This document shows, piece by piece, positions 45,273-57,599 of a DNA stretch of 64,000 bases. The notes beneath the pieces are model-generated. The model was given only the letters and a program-made list of their open reading frames with translations. It ran no database searches and had not been told where the DNA came from. The first letter of the stretch is position 1; the number at the start of each line of letters is the position of its first letter. The position numbers and the translations under genes are program-made. Source of the DNA: Hetaerina americana (lineage: Eukaryota > Arthropoda > Insecta > Odonata > Calopterygidae); assembly GCA_022747635.1 (NCBI GenBank), contig JAKTNV010000116.1, positions 72,001-136,000 on the forward strand, given 5' to 3'.

Positions 45273-47825
45273 TGAAAACAATACCATATCAAAATCCAAG
45301 GGATTTGCTTTTCTGGACGCGTGATCTTCGTATAAAATCCTTGACGACCAAGGGAAAGGAACGGGTCCTAATTTTGATGATTTCTCTCGCCACAGCGCAG
45401 AGCAACGCGCTGGACCCTCATCGCAACCTACAAAATTGATCCTCCTTACGGCAATATTGTTTTTTTTCTGGTTTCCGCGATGGAACAGCTAAAAGGTATT
45501 TCTAAAGAAATCGACGTTTTTAATATTCTTCAGCAAAGCCAATAAAAGAGTCTTTATTTGCAAGTGATTTCGCCCCATTTTGCGTCATGAACCATACTTG
45601 ATGAGAGGCGTGCCTTCGGGATCCTCACTACAGCTCAGTTCAAGAGCTAAGGGGCCGTGGGCTAAAATTGGAATACCTCATGCTAACATTTTAAGCTACA
45701 TTGTAAATTACCGAGTACTATCAATGAAAATGATTATTTGATAATAAGACGATTTGTTACTAAGATAAAAAATAATGGAATATGCATGGAAAATAATACA
45801 TGCATTGAAATTAGATAAATGCATAAAAGTCTGCGAAAAAATTACTGAAGAACGAAAATAAGGTCACCGATGATTCTCAGCCTTTCAATAGAATCAGTCC
45901 GTTGCTACGAAATTAGAATACTACTTTGAGACGCAGCACCATAAACACTCACAAAAAATAACTCAGTTATAAAATGGTGGGTTATAATTTTATATTGTAA
46001 AAGGGATCAAATCTACAAATTACTGTAATAACTCATTTTATGAAATTATTTTTTGTGATTTTTGGAATGGCCTCGCTATGGCCCAGAACATTTCATATGA
46101 ATACTGAGGAGGCATTATTATTTTTAAGCTGGCAGAGTGATTTCGGGATATAATGTTATGCGTTAAATGGCTTTCAGATTTCTATGAATATTCTATGACG
46201 TCCGATGGATTTGTTTGCGAAATCATATTAGGTTACCGGAATCCTTATGCTAACATGGCACACAAAAATTCCTCTGGGCATTGATTCAATAAACGCCGAG
46301 AGAGAGAGAGAGAGAGAGAGAGTTACGTGTTCAATTATTCCTAATAATTTAGGTTGGCAAATAATATTCTCGCCAATCGTGAGTTTTTATAGGCAGGCGA
46401 TAAAATATCCAATCAAGTTAAGCTCATGGGGGCCCGCGGAAGGGACTTCGTATATTTATTCATTCGTATTACCGTTTGACCTTTGACCTAGATCTTCTCT
46501 ATATTAAACCTACCGAGTAAATAAGAGAAAACCGGCTGGAGATAAGGTTCGATGACCGCTATTACTGCATTGAAATAAAATGTTTGCACAAAACCATACT
46601 CTATTTTTACCTGAAAAGAGATATTATTTCTCTATTTGTATTTGCGAGGACGTTTCCAACCTTCTATTTCGCCAAACTCCATCGTTAGTATTCTCAGCCC
46701 AAAATGAACAGTAAATTCTCCGTATATATGTATTACATTATTCATCAAAGCAGGAGTTAATTAAACGTCATCCATTGTGAATTACACGTAAAAGATGGAC
46801 TGGTTATGTATGTGATAATTCAAACATGAAAGCAGTCAAGATTTTACCTAAATTATAATTTATAAATAATTAGATGGTTAGGCGGGAAAGTATAATTGAA
46901 TCATAACGGTTTAGCTACACTTGGCAGATATTTATAAATCATATCCAGAGGAAGTCATAGGGATGACTCGGGAGGGGCTTCGATTGGGAATGAAGACAGA
47001 ATGAAGGGATGTGGTGAAATCGGTTTTTTGGGTGCTCAGAAAGTAGTTGGGCGGGTGTCCATGGTATTATTGAATCTATGGTTGAGGGCGCCAAACGAGC
47101 ATCGCGTGAAGTATGACACAAAATTTAATCACTATAAAATGAGAGCAAAGGGTGCCTCAGAGCGCAGTAAAACACTTGAAAGTTTTAAGCAGTAGTGAGT
47201 ACACATAACTAATTGGGACAGGCCACACTTAAGGCCAATATATTGGACAAAAATACGCATGGTAGTGCGAAAATTGAGAGAACAATTGTGTTTGCGAATG
47301 AGTAATTAGTAAAGGGTAGAGAAACGATGAAAGACAACGGATAAAGACTTTCAGAAAAGATTTATAAAAACTTGGAAATGGAGCGTGTCATGTCTAGAGA
47401 AGTGGTGTACGTACATAAAAAGAATATGGACAAAGAAGGGATGGCTCTTTAGATTTGGTTTTGGGGGAAAATTGTGAAAATAAATTATAGAGAAAGGAAT
47501 AGAGACGATGAAATTCTACGTACGACGGCGGTAAGAGCGAGTTGCTAGGTAAAATTCGAAGAAGGCTTGAAATGTCCAGAAGACATGTTGAGATGTAGTG
47601 GGATGTTGACGGTCGTGACAGAAGCGGCAAATTCGGGTTCAGAGAGAAGAGAGGATAAACTTTTTGGAAGGCATGAGCGCCACAAAAAGGAATGAAGAAC
47701 TGATAAGACAATAATGCAGAGCATATGAGAGGCCATATGGGGGGTATTCACGCTATATATATCCCCACCTCTATTGTGTTCGTCCTTTATATGTGTTCCT
47801 ATCCCTTTTCCTATATCTGTTTCTG
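45273..47825. other. Unassigned, AT-rich; GA microsatellite
   Basis: A (GA)n run at 46300-46321. Frames of 60-105 codons near 46940-47750 on both strands are unrecognised; a plus-strand purine-rich stretch at 47400-47700 may be old LINE DNA but no motif is clear. Confidence 0.35.
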
Positions 47826-47828
47826 TAT

Positions 47829-47834
47829 ATATGA

Positions 47835-47891
<57 letters not shown>
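47829..47891. repeat. (TA)n microsatellite
   Basis: About 30 TA units. Confidence 0.97.
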
Positions 47892-47894
<3 letters not shown>

Positions 47895-49332
47895 GTTTTT
47901 AGTGCCATCCAAAGCCTACCTCTAATCAGCAGGCAACCAATAATGATGATAACGGTTTAGCATTTCTCATCAGGAAGTGACATGGCATTTCGAAATAGAA
48001 ACGAGAGAAATGACCTCTGCTGTGACCTCAAGCTCCGGCGAATTACCAAATCTAACAATAGGCTTAAAACCTTCCGTGATGTAGGTTGCGCGTCAACACT
48101 TCGAGGTGACGTCGCCGTAAGACTTACGATGCCGAATGGGCACTAAGCGATTATGAGCGTGGATTGCACGCTCTCAGCGGCGAGACTTCGCGACACTCTG
48201 TCGATCCGCACGATGGAATATACGAGCAGGCGGGCACACGCATTGGTGGGGAAGGGAAGATGGAATAAAAAGAAAAGAAACCGTCGAGGGTTGATGAGCG
48301 GCCCGAAGCAGCCTGTGGTGATGTTAAAACGCATGCCGCCGCTGAGACTCGGGGACACGCGGATGGATAAATCGGACCGGATCGGCGGCGTGGCGAATTG
48401 ACGACCGTCGGCGATTGGCGGCGCACCCCACGGTGCGGGGCAGTCTGGGTGCGTTCTTCGCGTTTGTGATGGGTGTGGTGTAGCAGCAGTGGGTTCGTGG
48501 GAAGGGATGGGGATTTAGGCATTCATTTGTCTCCCGAAGCTATCCCCCGTATCGACGGAAGGGATCTGCCTCCACCGCGCGCGGAGGTGGGATGAAAGGA
48601 GACGGCGCCGCCTCCGACCCAGCAGCTAAACATCTGTAACAACTATATTCCCTCTCCGTGCTAATGATGTCTTTAAAACGTCCGTGAATGAGAGGTTTGG
48701 TAGATCGCAGAGGGGCTTCAGGGCATCAAACAATACCAGGAAAATTCGAAGCAAAGGTAGGGCAACTTGGGTCCTGGACGACTCCAGAAGTTGAAGGTAA
48801 GCTCTTTGCGGTTATCAACTGCGGTTTCCGTGCCAGCAGACGGAGGATTCCGTTCCACCAGAGGGAGTTTTAGAGGGTAAAGTCAATTTTGTCTCTGAAA
48901 ACTTGGGGAGTGGTTACAAATTTTAAATTAAAAATCATGAGTCATCACTACCGATAATTTTTTTTTGCTAAGTTAAATCTCAAACACATGGCCAACATCT
49001 TCATCAATCATCATTTATTTTACGATTGGTTTGCTCAGATTTTCTCCGCTCAATGTTGCCACCGGATACACTCCTCCTCTTTACGTATTTCTTCTCTTTA
49101 ACATATGCCATCAACTGTTCCATGTATATCAAATTTGAGGCCTTCCTCTACAAATTATTCCCTCATCCCTTGACAACTGTTTTCTTGAGGCAATTTTGTC
49201 TCAAAATGCGTCCGACATACCTATCATCTCTTTTTAATTTCAAAGTTTTTGATAGACTTCTGCTCTGTCTTCTCCTACTCTTCGTTAAACTAATTCTTTA
49301 GTCATTTAATCTTTCTGTTTGAAGATATTCTA
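47892..49332. other. Unassigned, CpG-rich at 48140-48640
   Basis: A short block at 47905-47930 (CCATCCAAAGCCTACCTCT) resembles the RTE 3' terminus. CpG-dense DNA at 48140-48640 has frames open on both strands (82 and 123 codons) without recognisable domains; it may be a promoter region. Confidence 0.3.
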
Positions 49333-49402
49333 AGCATTGGAAAGATTTTGCTGCAGATATAAGATATTCATCTTATTTCTGCAGCAAAACCTTTCCAATG
49401 CT
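49333..49402. repeat. Hairpin with 31-bp arms, 8-nt loop
   Basis: 49333-49363 and 49372-49402 are reverse complements except for two positions (AGCATTGGAAAG, TTTTGCTGCAGA). The roughly 70-nt total is the size of a pre-miRNA stem, but a local inverted duplication is equally likely. DNA to its right (49403-49600, minus) may be an old LINE C-terminus (ILKALERFCCRNKMNI). Confidence 0.85.
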
Positions 49403-49602
49403 TTCAATATTCTATCTCCTTCTCTTGTTACGCATTGCCATTTTTTTACTATCACAGAGAACAAAGCTGTACCCATAGATATAATGTTTTCATGAAGTCC
49501 TCTCGTAGTTTCAGGCTCGTGTTTCCAGCGGTGATTCTTTTTCGGATATATTTCCTTCTTTGCTAGAGCTATCCCCCGAAATATTCCCAACTCGCTTCTT
49601 CT

Positions 49603-52600
49603 TTCGTTCTTTTAATGCTTTCCAAACAGCGACTAATATTTCACGATAGATAACGTCGAGTGGGTATATAGGCCTCTTGACCCCCCAAAATTAAAGAAAC
49701 TATTTATTAATGTTCCAGAGATTCAGAAACAATATCACATTTATGAACATTCCGTTTTACATTAGAAGTTATGCTGCTCCCACGTGTCATTTTAGTTTCC
49801 CCTCCAACGTTTGGGCCCTAGATTCGACGCATCATCAGGGAGTTTGTTTATTATTGTCTTCTTTCAATAGAATTAAACAAATTCATTAATAAACACAATC
49901 CCTGATGATGTATACAACATTGCTGACAGTAAATCTGACAAACATTCCGGGATGAACATATCCTGCGTAAATCTAAAAATAAAAGGAGTTAAACTTTAAT
50001 AAAATGAGACAATCACTTGCAAAATGATAGTATATGATCTTTAAAAAATTGCAAATTCAGCCAAAGTTGATGGTTTCTTAAGTAGAATTTATCTCCCGGA
50101 GTGCTAAGTTGTGAATGCCCTTGAAGTTCGTTCGAAATCCAAGTAGCTCCCGCCCATCTTCCCCCCTGCGGCGCGGGGGGAACGTCGCACAGCGTGATCC
50201 ACCGCACACGCGGCCTCGCTCGGAAGCCGACTTAGCGTCGGCGAATCGCCGCGAAGGCCCACGGCGAATATTCGCTTCGGGAATGCTTTGAAAGGTCAAC
50301 TGGGGACCTTGATTGATTTATTATTGGGTTTTCGGCGCATCAAAAGATGAGTTATTAGGGCCGACACACAACCTTAAGAGTAAAGTGATGAGTTTTAAAA
50401 ATCCCTTAACATAATTATCCCACTAATATGACAGCTGATTCATGTAGCATGCGTTATGCAAACTTTACCTTTCTACACAAATAAAGCAATAACGAACCAT
50501 GAAATTGTGCGATATCGATGAAAAGGCAAATGGGTCAATTGGAAGATCTCCAAAGTAGCGGATTTGGTTTTTGAAGGACTCACAACGACAAATCGTTCAA
50601 TGACTGCATTTTTCGTTCAACTTTAAATCAATAAAAATTTGGTGCATCTCTGAACAGCTTGCAGGTAACTTTAAAGCTTCAAAAAATTTAAGGTAACTTT
50701 TCGTGGTCGTTAAAATGCTGTTTTACAGAATTAAATAAGTGGAAAGTATAGCTTTCTAGGAGAGGTGCTTCAGTGTCTAAAGTGTACGCCATATGGTTTA
50801 ATTAAATCCCTAATCCTAAGACAAAGCCAAGCAAATCCTCGAGGAAGAACTCGCGCTTTCCCGACCTGCTACTGCTAGTGGCCAGGATAGTTGAATTTCC
50901 GAGTCATTCTTCTCCAAATGTTTGCAGCAACACACCAAGCGACGTCACCGCTTTCAAAAACTGGCGATACGATGCTATTCATTGGAAATATTGTGTTCTA
51001 TCAGGAAGCGATACAGGCGAAAGACGATGCCCCATTTCCATTAACGCCACAAGTGTCCGATTCGAATTTGATTACCGATATCCTGGCATCTTTCAGTCGC
51101 GTTTGCTTTACTCGAGTACGTATGTCCAAACCGGACAGAATGCGTATTCGAGAGTGATTCCATTGAATGGGAACATCTCTCAATAGCAGAATATCTTTGA
51201 AGTGGCATTCCACTCTGCCTCCAATTATGGAAACTTCGAAAATGCCCTGATGTCAACTTCTCGGATATGTAACACTCGGATCGCAGGGGAGATAGCGAAC
51301 GAAAGGGAGAGATAGTAAGAAATATATCCCATCGACCGCTCTCGACCGAGTAGACCTAAAAAGCCTTCGATTGTACCATGCGTACGGACGATTCCTTGCA
51401 TCCAATGAATTCCTTTGGTTCGTTTCACCCTCTCGTTTTGACATGAATTCCAAGCAACAGGGGCACAATAGGCGTCCTAGGGGATAGGGGGTGAAGGGAT
51501 ATGTGGCTGTCCACGAAATTGGTGAGGGTGGCCTTGGACCAAAGGACTTCAGGGCATTAGGACTCCCACACATCAAGGATACTATTCCAATACTCAATTC
51601 AAATAAAATTTATTTAGTATGGAACCTAGACTATGCATTTCTTAAATTAGCCTAAGGATCATCATCTACAGAGATGTGAGTACTAATTATCGAACTTTAA
51701 AAAAATCCGTCCTAATATGGCATAATACTTATGTGGTGCCTGTGAAAAAATGATTGGTTTGAACCACCCTATGAGAACCAATTGAATGCACTTTGAACGA
51801 TATTGGAAAGAAATTTATATCCTTACATCTGCGAAGTTGTTAAATGCAGGACATTAAGTTCGAGAATGTCCCGCGGATATGCTAAATATATCGTATTCAA
51901 TTAGCATACGAGATTAAGAAGAGGAATATTATACTCTTACTCGAAGAGAACAATAGACGCCATTTTAACTGTGCATCATTTTTTTGCATGTTTAGAGCAA
52001 AAATAATGAATAAATGCTAATTGTGGATTGATGAAATCGGCTGTTTCCTGTATATGTCTTGTCATTGAAATTGTATTAACTCGAGGGAGTGCGACGAAGA
52101 AAATCATTCGATGAGATATTTCAAGAGGGGTGTTTTAAAAGAGTGCCCTGAACTGCAGCGAAGAGGCGGGGGGTGTGTCGAAGGTGAGTGGGTTGGCGAG
52201 GTGCGGTGGGCGGCGGGCGCTGCGTCGCATCCCTCCGCGTATGCCGTCACTTCGAGAGGAACCGCACGGGCCCCATTTGCCTGATTTCTACCCCTCTGAG
52301 TGTGAAATATCGCGATTATTTTTGAGAATCTTTCTTGGTCCATAGAAAATGGGATGAACTTTTTTTTAAATTTGGCGCTCCCTTTTGGGTTGCGTGAGAC
52401 CGGTTTGGCCGGTCACGGTTGGACAATAAAAATAGAGAGGGTTTAAGGACATCGAAGCTTACTTACGTGCCGCGCAGATAGGAAGCGAGTGGGAGGGGAT
52501 CGAGGGGGGGGGAAGCAGGAGCGTAGGGTCAAGCAGTGCAGAGTGTGTGGAGTTGTGATGGAGGGGGGGTTCCGGATTAGCTCGATGGAGTGTCGAAAGA

Positions 52601-52756
52601 TGGACAGCAGGGGACATGTAGTGGCGGATTCGGAATCGGATTGGTTAAGAGGGATGAGTGTTTGAGAAAGAAAATTTTCTTCTGCTAGATCCAAATGGTT
52701 CCTCGGTAGGATTTATTATTGCTCCAAAGTATGAATTCTAAATTAAAGTCCGTTTG
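49603..52756. other. No recognised feature
   Basis: A short CpG-rich patch at 50150-50280 and a frame of 102 codons at 50878-51186 that resembles nothing known. TGATGATG motifs occur at 49837 (minus) and 49907 (plus). Confidence 0.35.
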
Positions 52757-52758
52757 TA

Positions 52759-53683
52759 CGAGGGTGGCCTGAAAAGTAATCCACGCATGCTTGTATACTA
52801 CAAACAAAAACAAATAGCAAGATGGGGTGAAAAGAACATTTTAGTTAAATTCTTAAGTTTCCAAAACATACATTTATTTTTCAACATATAATCACCGTTA
52901 AGGTTAACACATTTCTCCCAACGTGCAACAAGTTTTTCATTCCGTCATTGAGAAATTCTTCCGACCATTCTCGGAATCCAGGACTTGACAGCTTCCTTCA
53001 CCTCATCGTCCGAGGTGTAATGATTACCCTTGAGGTGTCTCTTGAGTTGAGGGAAAAATAAAAATCGCAAGGAGCAAGATCGGGGGAATAAGGAGGGCGT
53101 GGAATCGGTTCAAATGTCAGATTTCGCAGAGCTTCTCCAGTTGCGCCCGAGGTGTATAGCAACGAGCGTTGTTTTGATATGTTGCAAGATTATTGGCGCC
53201 AGGCTGCCTTTAACAAACTCGACCAATATGGTTTGCGATACGCTTTTGGGTTATTCGCCGGTCATTTTTAATCACATCTTCGATGAGTTTGCGATGTTTA
53301 TCGTTTGTGACAGTGATCGGACGTCCGCTGCGTGTTTCATCAACAATTGTGGCTTTTCCAGGCTTGCAACCAAACAATTTTACTACCCATCGATTTACAG
53401 TTGACCTGTCAACAGGATCGTCACCCTAAACAGACTTTAAACGGCGATTAATCTCAGAAGAAGTCACTTTTTGAGTCACGCTGCTTAACTCGCGTTGACA
53501 TAGCACTAGAACACATCTCCATACTTCCGCCTTTCCAAAATAAACTGGATGAATATAACGACTTTAAACCTGCGCATGCGTGTTGAAGGGGAATGTTACT
53601 TCCACATGCCAACAGGAGTGCTTCTGAAGGTCATTTTTTTGTGGTCAACAACCATATGTGCAATACTTTTCAGCCTACCATCG
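52759..53683 (-). mobile_element. mariner deletion derivative, copy 2
   Basis: TA at 52757 and 53684 flank inverted ends CGAGGGTGGCCTGAAAAGTA and AATACTTTTCAGCCTACCATCG. It is very similar to copy 1 at 11321 throughout, including the junction where the helix-turn-helix half (RSTVNRWVVKLFGCKPG) passes into the D34D half. Copy 1 lacks about 12 bases kept here near 53036. Both copies carry the same internal loss, so they spread as an already deleted element. Confidence 0.95.
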
Positions 53684-53685
53684 TA

Positions 53686-54611
53686 CGTTATCGAATAGCG
53701 AGTGAGTCATTTCATTGGCCTCTGGTTAGGGTTATCACATCCATAGATAAAATGTGGAACAATCGTTTAGAAATATGGGACACGTAGAAGGGTGCACCTT
53801 ACAATTATAAATGCATGAAGAGTCACACTTACATATATCACCGACGTCATAATCAATCTGTTTTCGCATGCCCACTCACGTATATCCTTCGCTGAGAGGA
53901 AGACTCCGGGCGGCGATAAAAATCCCTCTTGGACGTCCCGAAAGTTCCCAGGAAATTGCCCAGGAAATGCCGAATGTCTGGTATCATTTGTGGTTAAGAA
54001 AGTATTGTCCCACCATTAAATCGGCGGCAATATATGAATGGCGTCACCTCAAAAGAAGCAGATGCAGAAGGCGGAGTGCTACATAGAAGTTTACAGGGAC
54101 TCCTACTAATGCAATGATATGCATTAAATGCATAAGTATGGGCGCCGTCACCCATAATAGATTGATGTTTGACACCACCATGACATGCCACGAGATTCTA
54201 CATGAGCATCTGCTGACTCCACTCGATCAGACGGCATGCCACTGGCACGCGATCAAGACAGCACCTCATCTTGGTGAAATGGAGGGGCATTTGATTGAAA
54301 TCTAAACACATTAAGAGTAATGATGAAGTTTTGGAGATTAAGAACTGGAATAGACGTCACTGCATGTAAAGTGGAGGAGATGGCATCGGGTGACTCGGAA
54401 GAAGTCGAGTGCTCCGTCAACACTCTTTGATTCGAACACGAGGCGCGAAATGAAAGTGCAAAGGTCTTGCATCTCGCCTATAGACACGCTAATGGAATGT
54501 GCGGTTCGAAATTGGGACCCATGGGGGAAGATTAAAAGATCTACCCCTATACAATACCAGGCCAACCGCTGCAGGGGCGCGTGTCGGGGAAGGGGGGGTT
54601 AGGCCTCCAGA
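53686..54611. other. No recognised feature
   Basis: Frames of 60-75 codons on both strands; none recognised. Confidence 0.4.
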
Positions 54612-54810
54612 CACACCTTTTAATATAAGGTAATCTACCGCTTAAGGTAGATTTTCTTGGATTCACCCAACTACCAAATACATAAATATCTCCTAACAAA
54701 ACACAATACAGCACCCCACTCTACATCAGGCCTATCTTCATCTCTGAGTACATCCTTCCTCCCTTCATCCCGTCCAACATCCCTATACTGTTCCTGCCCT
54801 TTCCTCGTTT

Positions 54811-55090
54811 GAGGGTAAAAAATAACAGAAAATTTACACTTCCACACACTTGTAATGTCCTACGACCATGGTTTCGATGCTTCGCATCATCAGCAGGTAC
54901 AATGTCGCGAAATTTTTCAACTGATAAAGTCAGGTGCCAAGAGGGGAGTAAGGTAGGGGAAGTAAGGGGGAGGGGGGTAGTGTAGGTGCAGTACTAATTA
55001 ATTAGTGGGTGCAGGGAAGGTGAGGATATGTATTGCGCGGTTACTGCCTCATGATGGAATTCCACAAAGTTAAGCCTGGAACTGTTAACC
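54811..55090. mobile_element. 280-bp insertion with 10-bp TSD, family unknown
   Basis: TTCCTCGTTT stands at 54801-54810 and again at 55091-55100; in the related LINE copy this site is single. The insert is non-coding. On its minus strand it carries CTGATGATGCGAAGCATC followed by GAAACCATGGTC, a strong GATGC/GCATC hairpin next to GAAAC. This recalls hammerhead-bearing retroelements of the Penelope type, but the core pairing is not canonical. No tRNA head or terminal inverted repeats seen. Confidence 0.8.
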
Positions 55091-55205
55091 TTCCTCGTTT
55101 GCCCAACATTCTCCCCTCTATTACAGTCTTCAACATCCCACTGCCGGTCAACACCCCCGTCATCCACTTTTCCTGCCTCCATAGGATTTCTCCCAACAAA
55201 CCCCT

Positions 55206-55502
55206 CTATTCGCCCACCATACCAAGTACTTCCTCATTTGTTTTCTTCTCTGTCCATTTCACCATCTCCATTCTTCTCCACACCCACATTTCAAAAGCCT
55301 CCAGTCTACGTCTATCCTCCTGCTTCAATGACCACGTTTCTGCTCCATACATAGCTACGCTCCATATCAAAGTTTTTACGAGTCTTTTCTTAACATCCTT
55401 ACTCAACATCCCTGTCATCAACTCACTCATCCTTGTGAAAGCCTCTTTGCCTAGCGCAATTCTTCTCCTTACGTCCATACTACTTTGGCTGTGCTGGTCC
55501 AA
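55206..55502 (-). pseudogene. RTE LINE C-terminal domain
   Basis: A 98-codon frame: MDQHSQSSMDVRRRIALGKE, MLSKDVKKRLVKTLIWSVAM, YGAETWSLKQEDRRRLEAFE, and WVWRRMEMVKWTEKKTNEEV. It is almost identical to residues in the copy at 23450-23740. It ends at a stop after MVGE. Confidence 0.9.
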
Positions 55503-55647
55503 AACACTTCCGATATACGTAAACTGTTCTACCTGCTCTATTTTTTACCCTCCCATTTTAATGTTTGGCTTAGCCTTTTTCTATCTGGTAAATCGCATAA
55601 CCTTTGTTTAATTATATTTATTCTCATCCCATATCTATCGCCTTCAG

Positions 55648-55770
55648 GCAAACATACCATAAATGTTAGCCCGTACACACAGCCTAATCTATACTGCCTC
55701 TATACAAAAAACTCAAAGCGCAGACACACAGCCATGCCCATGTACATTGTATAATAATTGGTATGTTTGC
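55648..55770. repeat. Small foldback (12-bp inverted ends)
   Basis: GCAAACATACCA at 55648-55659 and TGGTATGTTTGC at 55759-55770 enclose 99 bp. It sits exactly where the LINE homology stops. MITE-like size; no target duplication confirmed. Confidence 0.6.
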
Positions 55771-56020
55771 ATTAATTATTGAATTATAGCCATTTAGTTA
55801 ATATATTCGGACGTCAGGGTTGGATTTCGTGCATTTGATGGTGCATCGTGCAATGTGAGAAGGATAGCGTAGATGCGTCTATGATGGCGTCTGCCTCTCT
55901 TATTTAACCCCCAATGTAATTTGATGGCACAATGATAACCCAGCGTCTAAAGAAGTCCCACGTGCCCTGTATCTTAATGAGTCTCAAGTCTCACATCTTG
56001 TTCCTTTAAAAGCCCCAAAA
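55771..56020. other. No recognised feature
   Basis: Short non-coding spacer. Confidence 0.4.
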
Positions 56021-56215
56021 TTTCAGAGTTTAAGAGGACGCCTCGGTAGCTTAAGTGGCTAAAAGCACTCGACCGGATATTGAGGGATCTGGGTTCGAAT
56101 CCCAGTCAAGGCGAATGATTTTTACACTCTGAAATTGTTGCATTGAAATGCACATTAGCGGATGACTCCGTTAAAAGTTACTGTTGCGGCATCTCCCGCA
56201 GTTTCTTTGGAATTT
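56021..56215 (+). mobile_element. tRNA-derived SINE, colinear copy
   Basis: The tRNA-like head 56040-56113 is the same as at 2470 with one added A in the D arm. It is followed by the tail GAATGATTTTTACACTCTGA, GCGGATGACTCCGTTAAAAG and GGCATCTCCCGCAGTTTCTT. The inverted copy at 2318 contains the same tail flipped. No target duplication found, so the end points are set by homology. Confidence 0.8.
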
Positions 56216-57250
56216 GTCAAAGTCTCAAGTCTTGCCTGCTCCGTTCGAAGATCAAGAAGGCCGCAACATGCTCTTCATTTCTTCAACATCCCCGGCGTGA
56301 CGCTCAGTCTTCTCGTAGCAATCTCTGTCATCAACATATAAACTAGAATTTTACCTCATTTGTGAAAAAATATTTACAAAGAAAAGAAATTAAGCGGGAC
56401 TCCAAACACGAAGAAATCGGGCTGCGCTACGACTTTCAGAGAGTCACAGTTGGCATTCGAGTTGTCCCGTGACACCATTGATCGGACAGGCGGAGTCGTG
56501 TGGGGGCGGGGGAGGGAAGGGCTGTTTTTCACGCTCGCAGTGCGAGTCCATTGATGCTGTGGAGGTTGAGTTCAAGGGAGAGGTCCTAGGTGCGTAAGAG
56601 AGTGCTTAGGCCAATGCTCCAGGGGAGAGCCGTTGGATTCGAAGGAATGGAATGGGCGCATCGTATTGATAAATGTGCAGAGGTGAAGGACTTCACTTAA
56701 AAAAACACGCCTATGACAAAAACACGGGTTGATGTCGTCTTGACTGGATCGTAGCTGTCACTTTCGAGGTTGTGACGAATAATGTCCGTCCTCCACCACC
56801 CCTGGCAAGTAGGAGACAGATATAAAATAAGGGAGAGGTTTTGGGACGAATGAAAGCGGGTGCTAAGAAACGGCGAGGGACGATGGAGATGGTAGGAGAG
56901 GAGAGAGGGAAGGGGAGAGATTACAATTGGTCATTGGCTCGAAATATGCGTGGACCATGCTGCGGGAAAACAGAAGAATTTCGGGGCGTGACGGGCAGTG
57001 ATGGGATGGTCGTGAATGATCAAAATCTCGATAACGCCCCTTTTAAACGTTTGATTGATGGAATGGTCCACCCAGACGATCAAGCAACTCTTCATGATCG
57101 ATTATGATTGGAATGAATGATGCCCGATCCCGTGTTGGTCAAAACTCTTGCAGAAAGGTCATGGCTCTCGTAAGGAATTCGCGATTGATGTCAACCTCAA
57201 TTCCTCCTCCCACGGTCTGAATGAGGAGTCTTTCGCGATTGATATGAGTC
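56216..57250. other. No recognised feature
   Basis: Purine-rich plus-strand DNA near 56830-56930 with an 88-codon unrecognised frame (56841-57107). Confidence 0.35.
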
Positions 57251-57525
57251 GTTGCAGATGGCATAGTATTCCGCAGGGGTTTACCATTCGGCTCCTGACC
57301 TTAGGATCCCGCGTTCAACACTAGGTGATTTACCCTTGTCTTAAAAACTTCACCCAAGCTGCGTGATTTTCTGGATGCCACATCTTCAACGTATAGGGCT
57401 TATCCTCCTCGCCCCAAGTGTATCATTCAACAATCATTTAGTTCGGTGGGAGCCCAACAATCATTTCAATCAGCGCTCGGGTTGATTATTGTGGTGATTT
57501 TCGAGTACTTTGATCGCGTGAGTGT
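57251..57525 (+). mobile_element. tRNA-derived SINE, diverged
   Basis: The body matches the SINE at 14147: CTTCACCCAAGCTGCGTGAT, CGTATAGGGCTTATCC, then GCTCGGGTTGATTATTGTGG. The head (about 57255-57330) is a decayed tRNA-like region with a poor B box (GCGTTCAACAC). Confidence 0.65.
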
Positions 57526-57599
57526 GTAATCGTGATCGCGATTAAATATTTTGAAAGCGTCCCAATGAAAAAAACCAGACATATTTAAAAAGAAAGGAC

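Larger units (their letters stand above)
54612..55641 (-). mobile_element. RTE/BovB-like LINE, 3' half, with insertion
   Basis: Minus-strand copy from the tether after motif C (near 55641) to the true 3' end near 54612 (GGTAATCTACCGCTTAAGGT, the family's terminal hairpin). A 280-bp element splits it at 54811-55090. The 5' limit at 55641 abuts a small foldback element. Confidence 0.9.
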
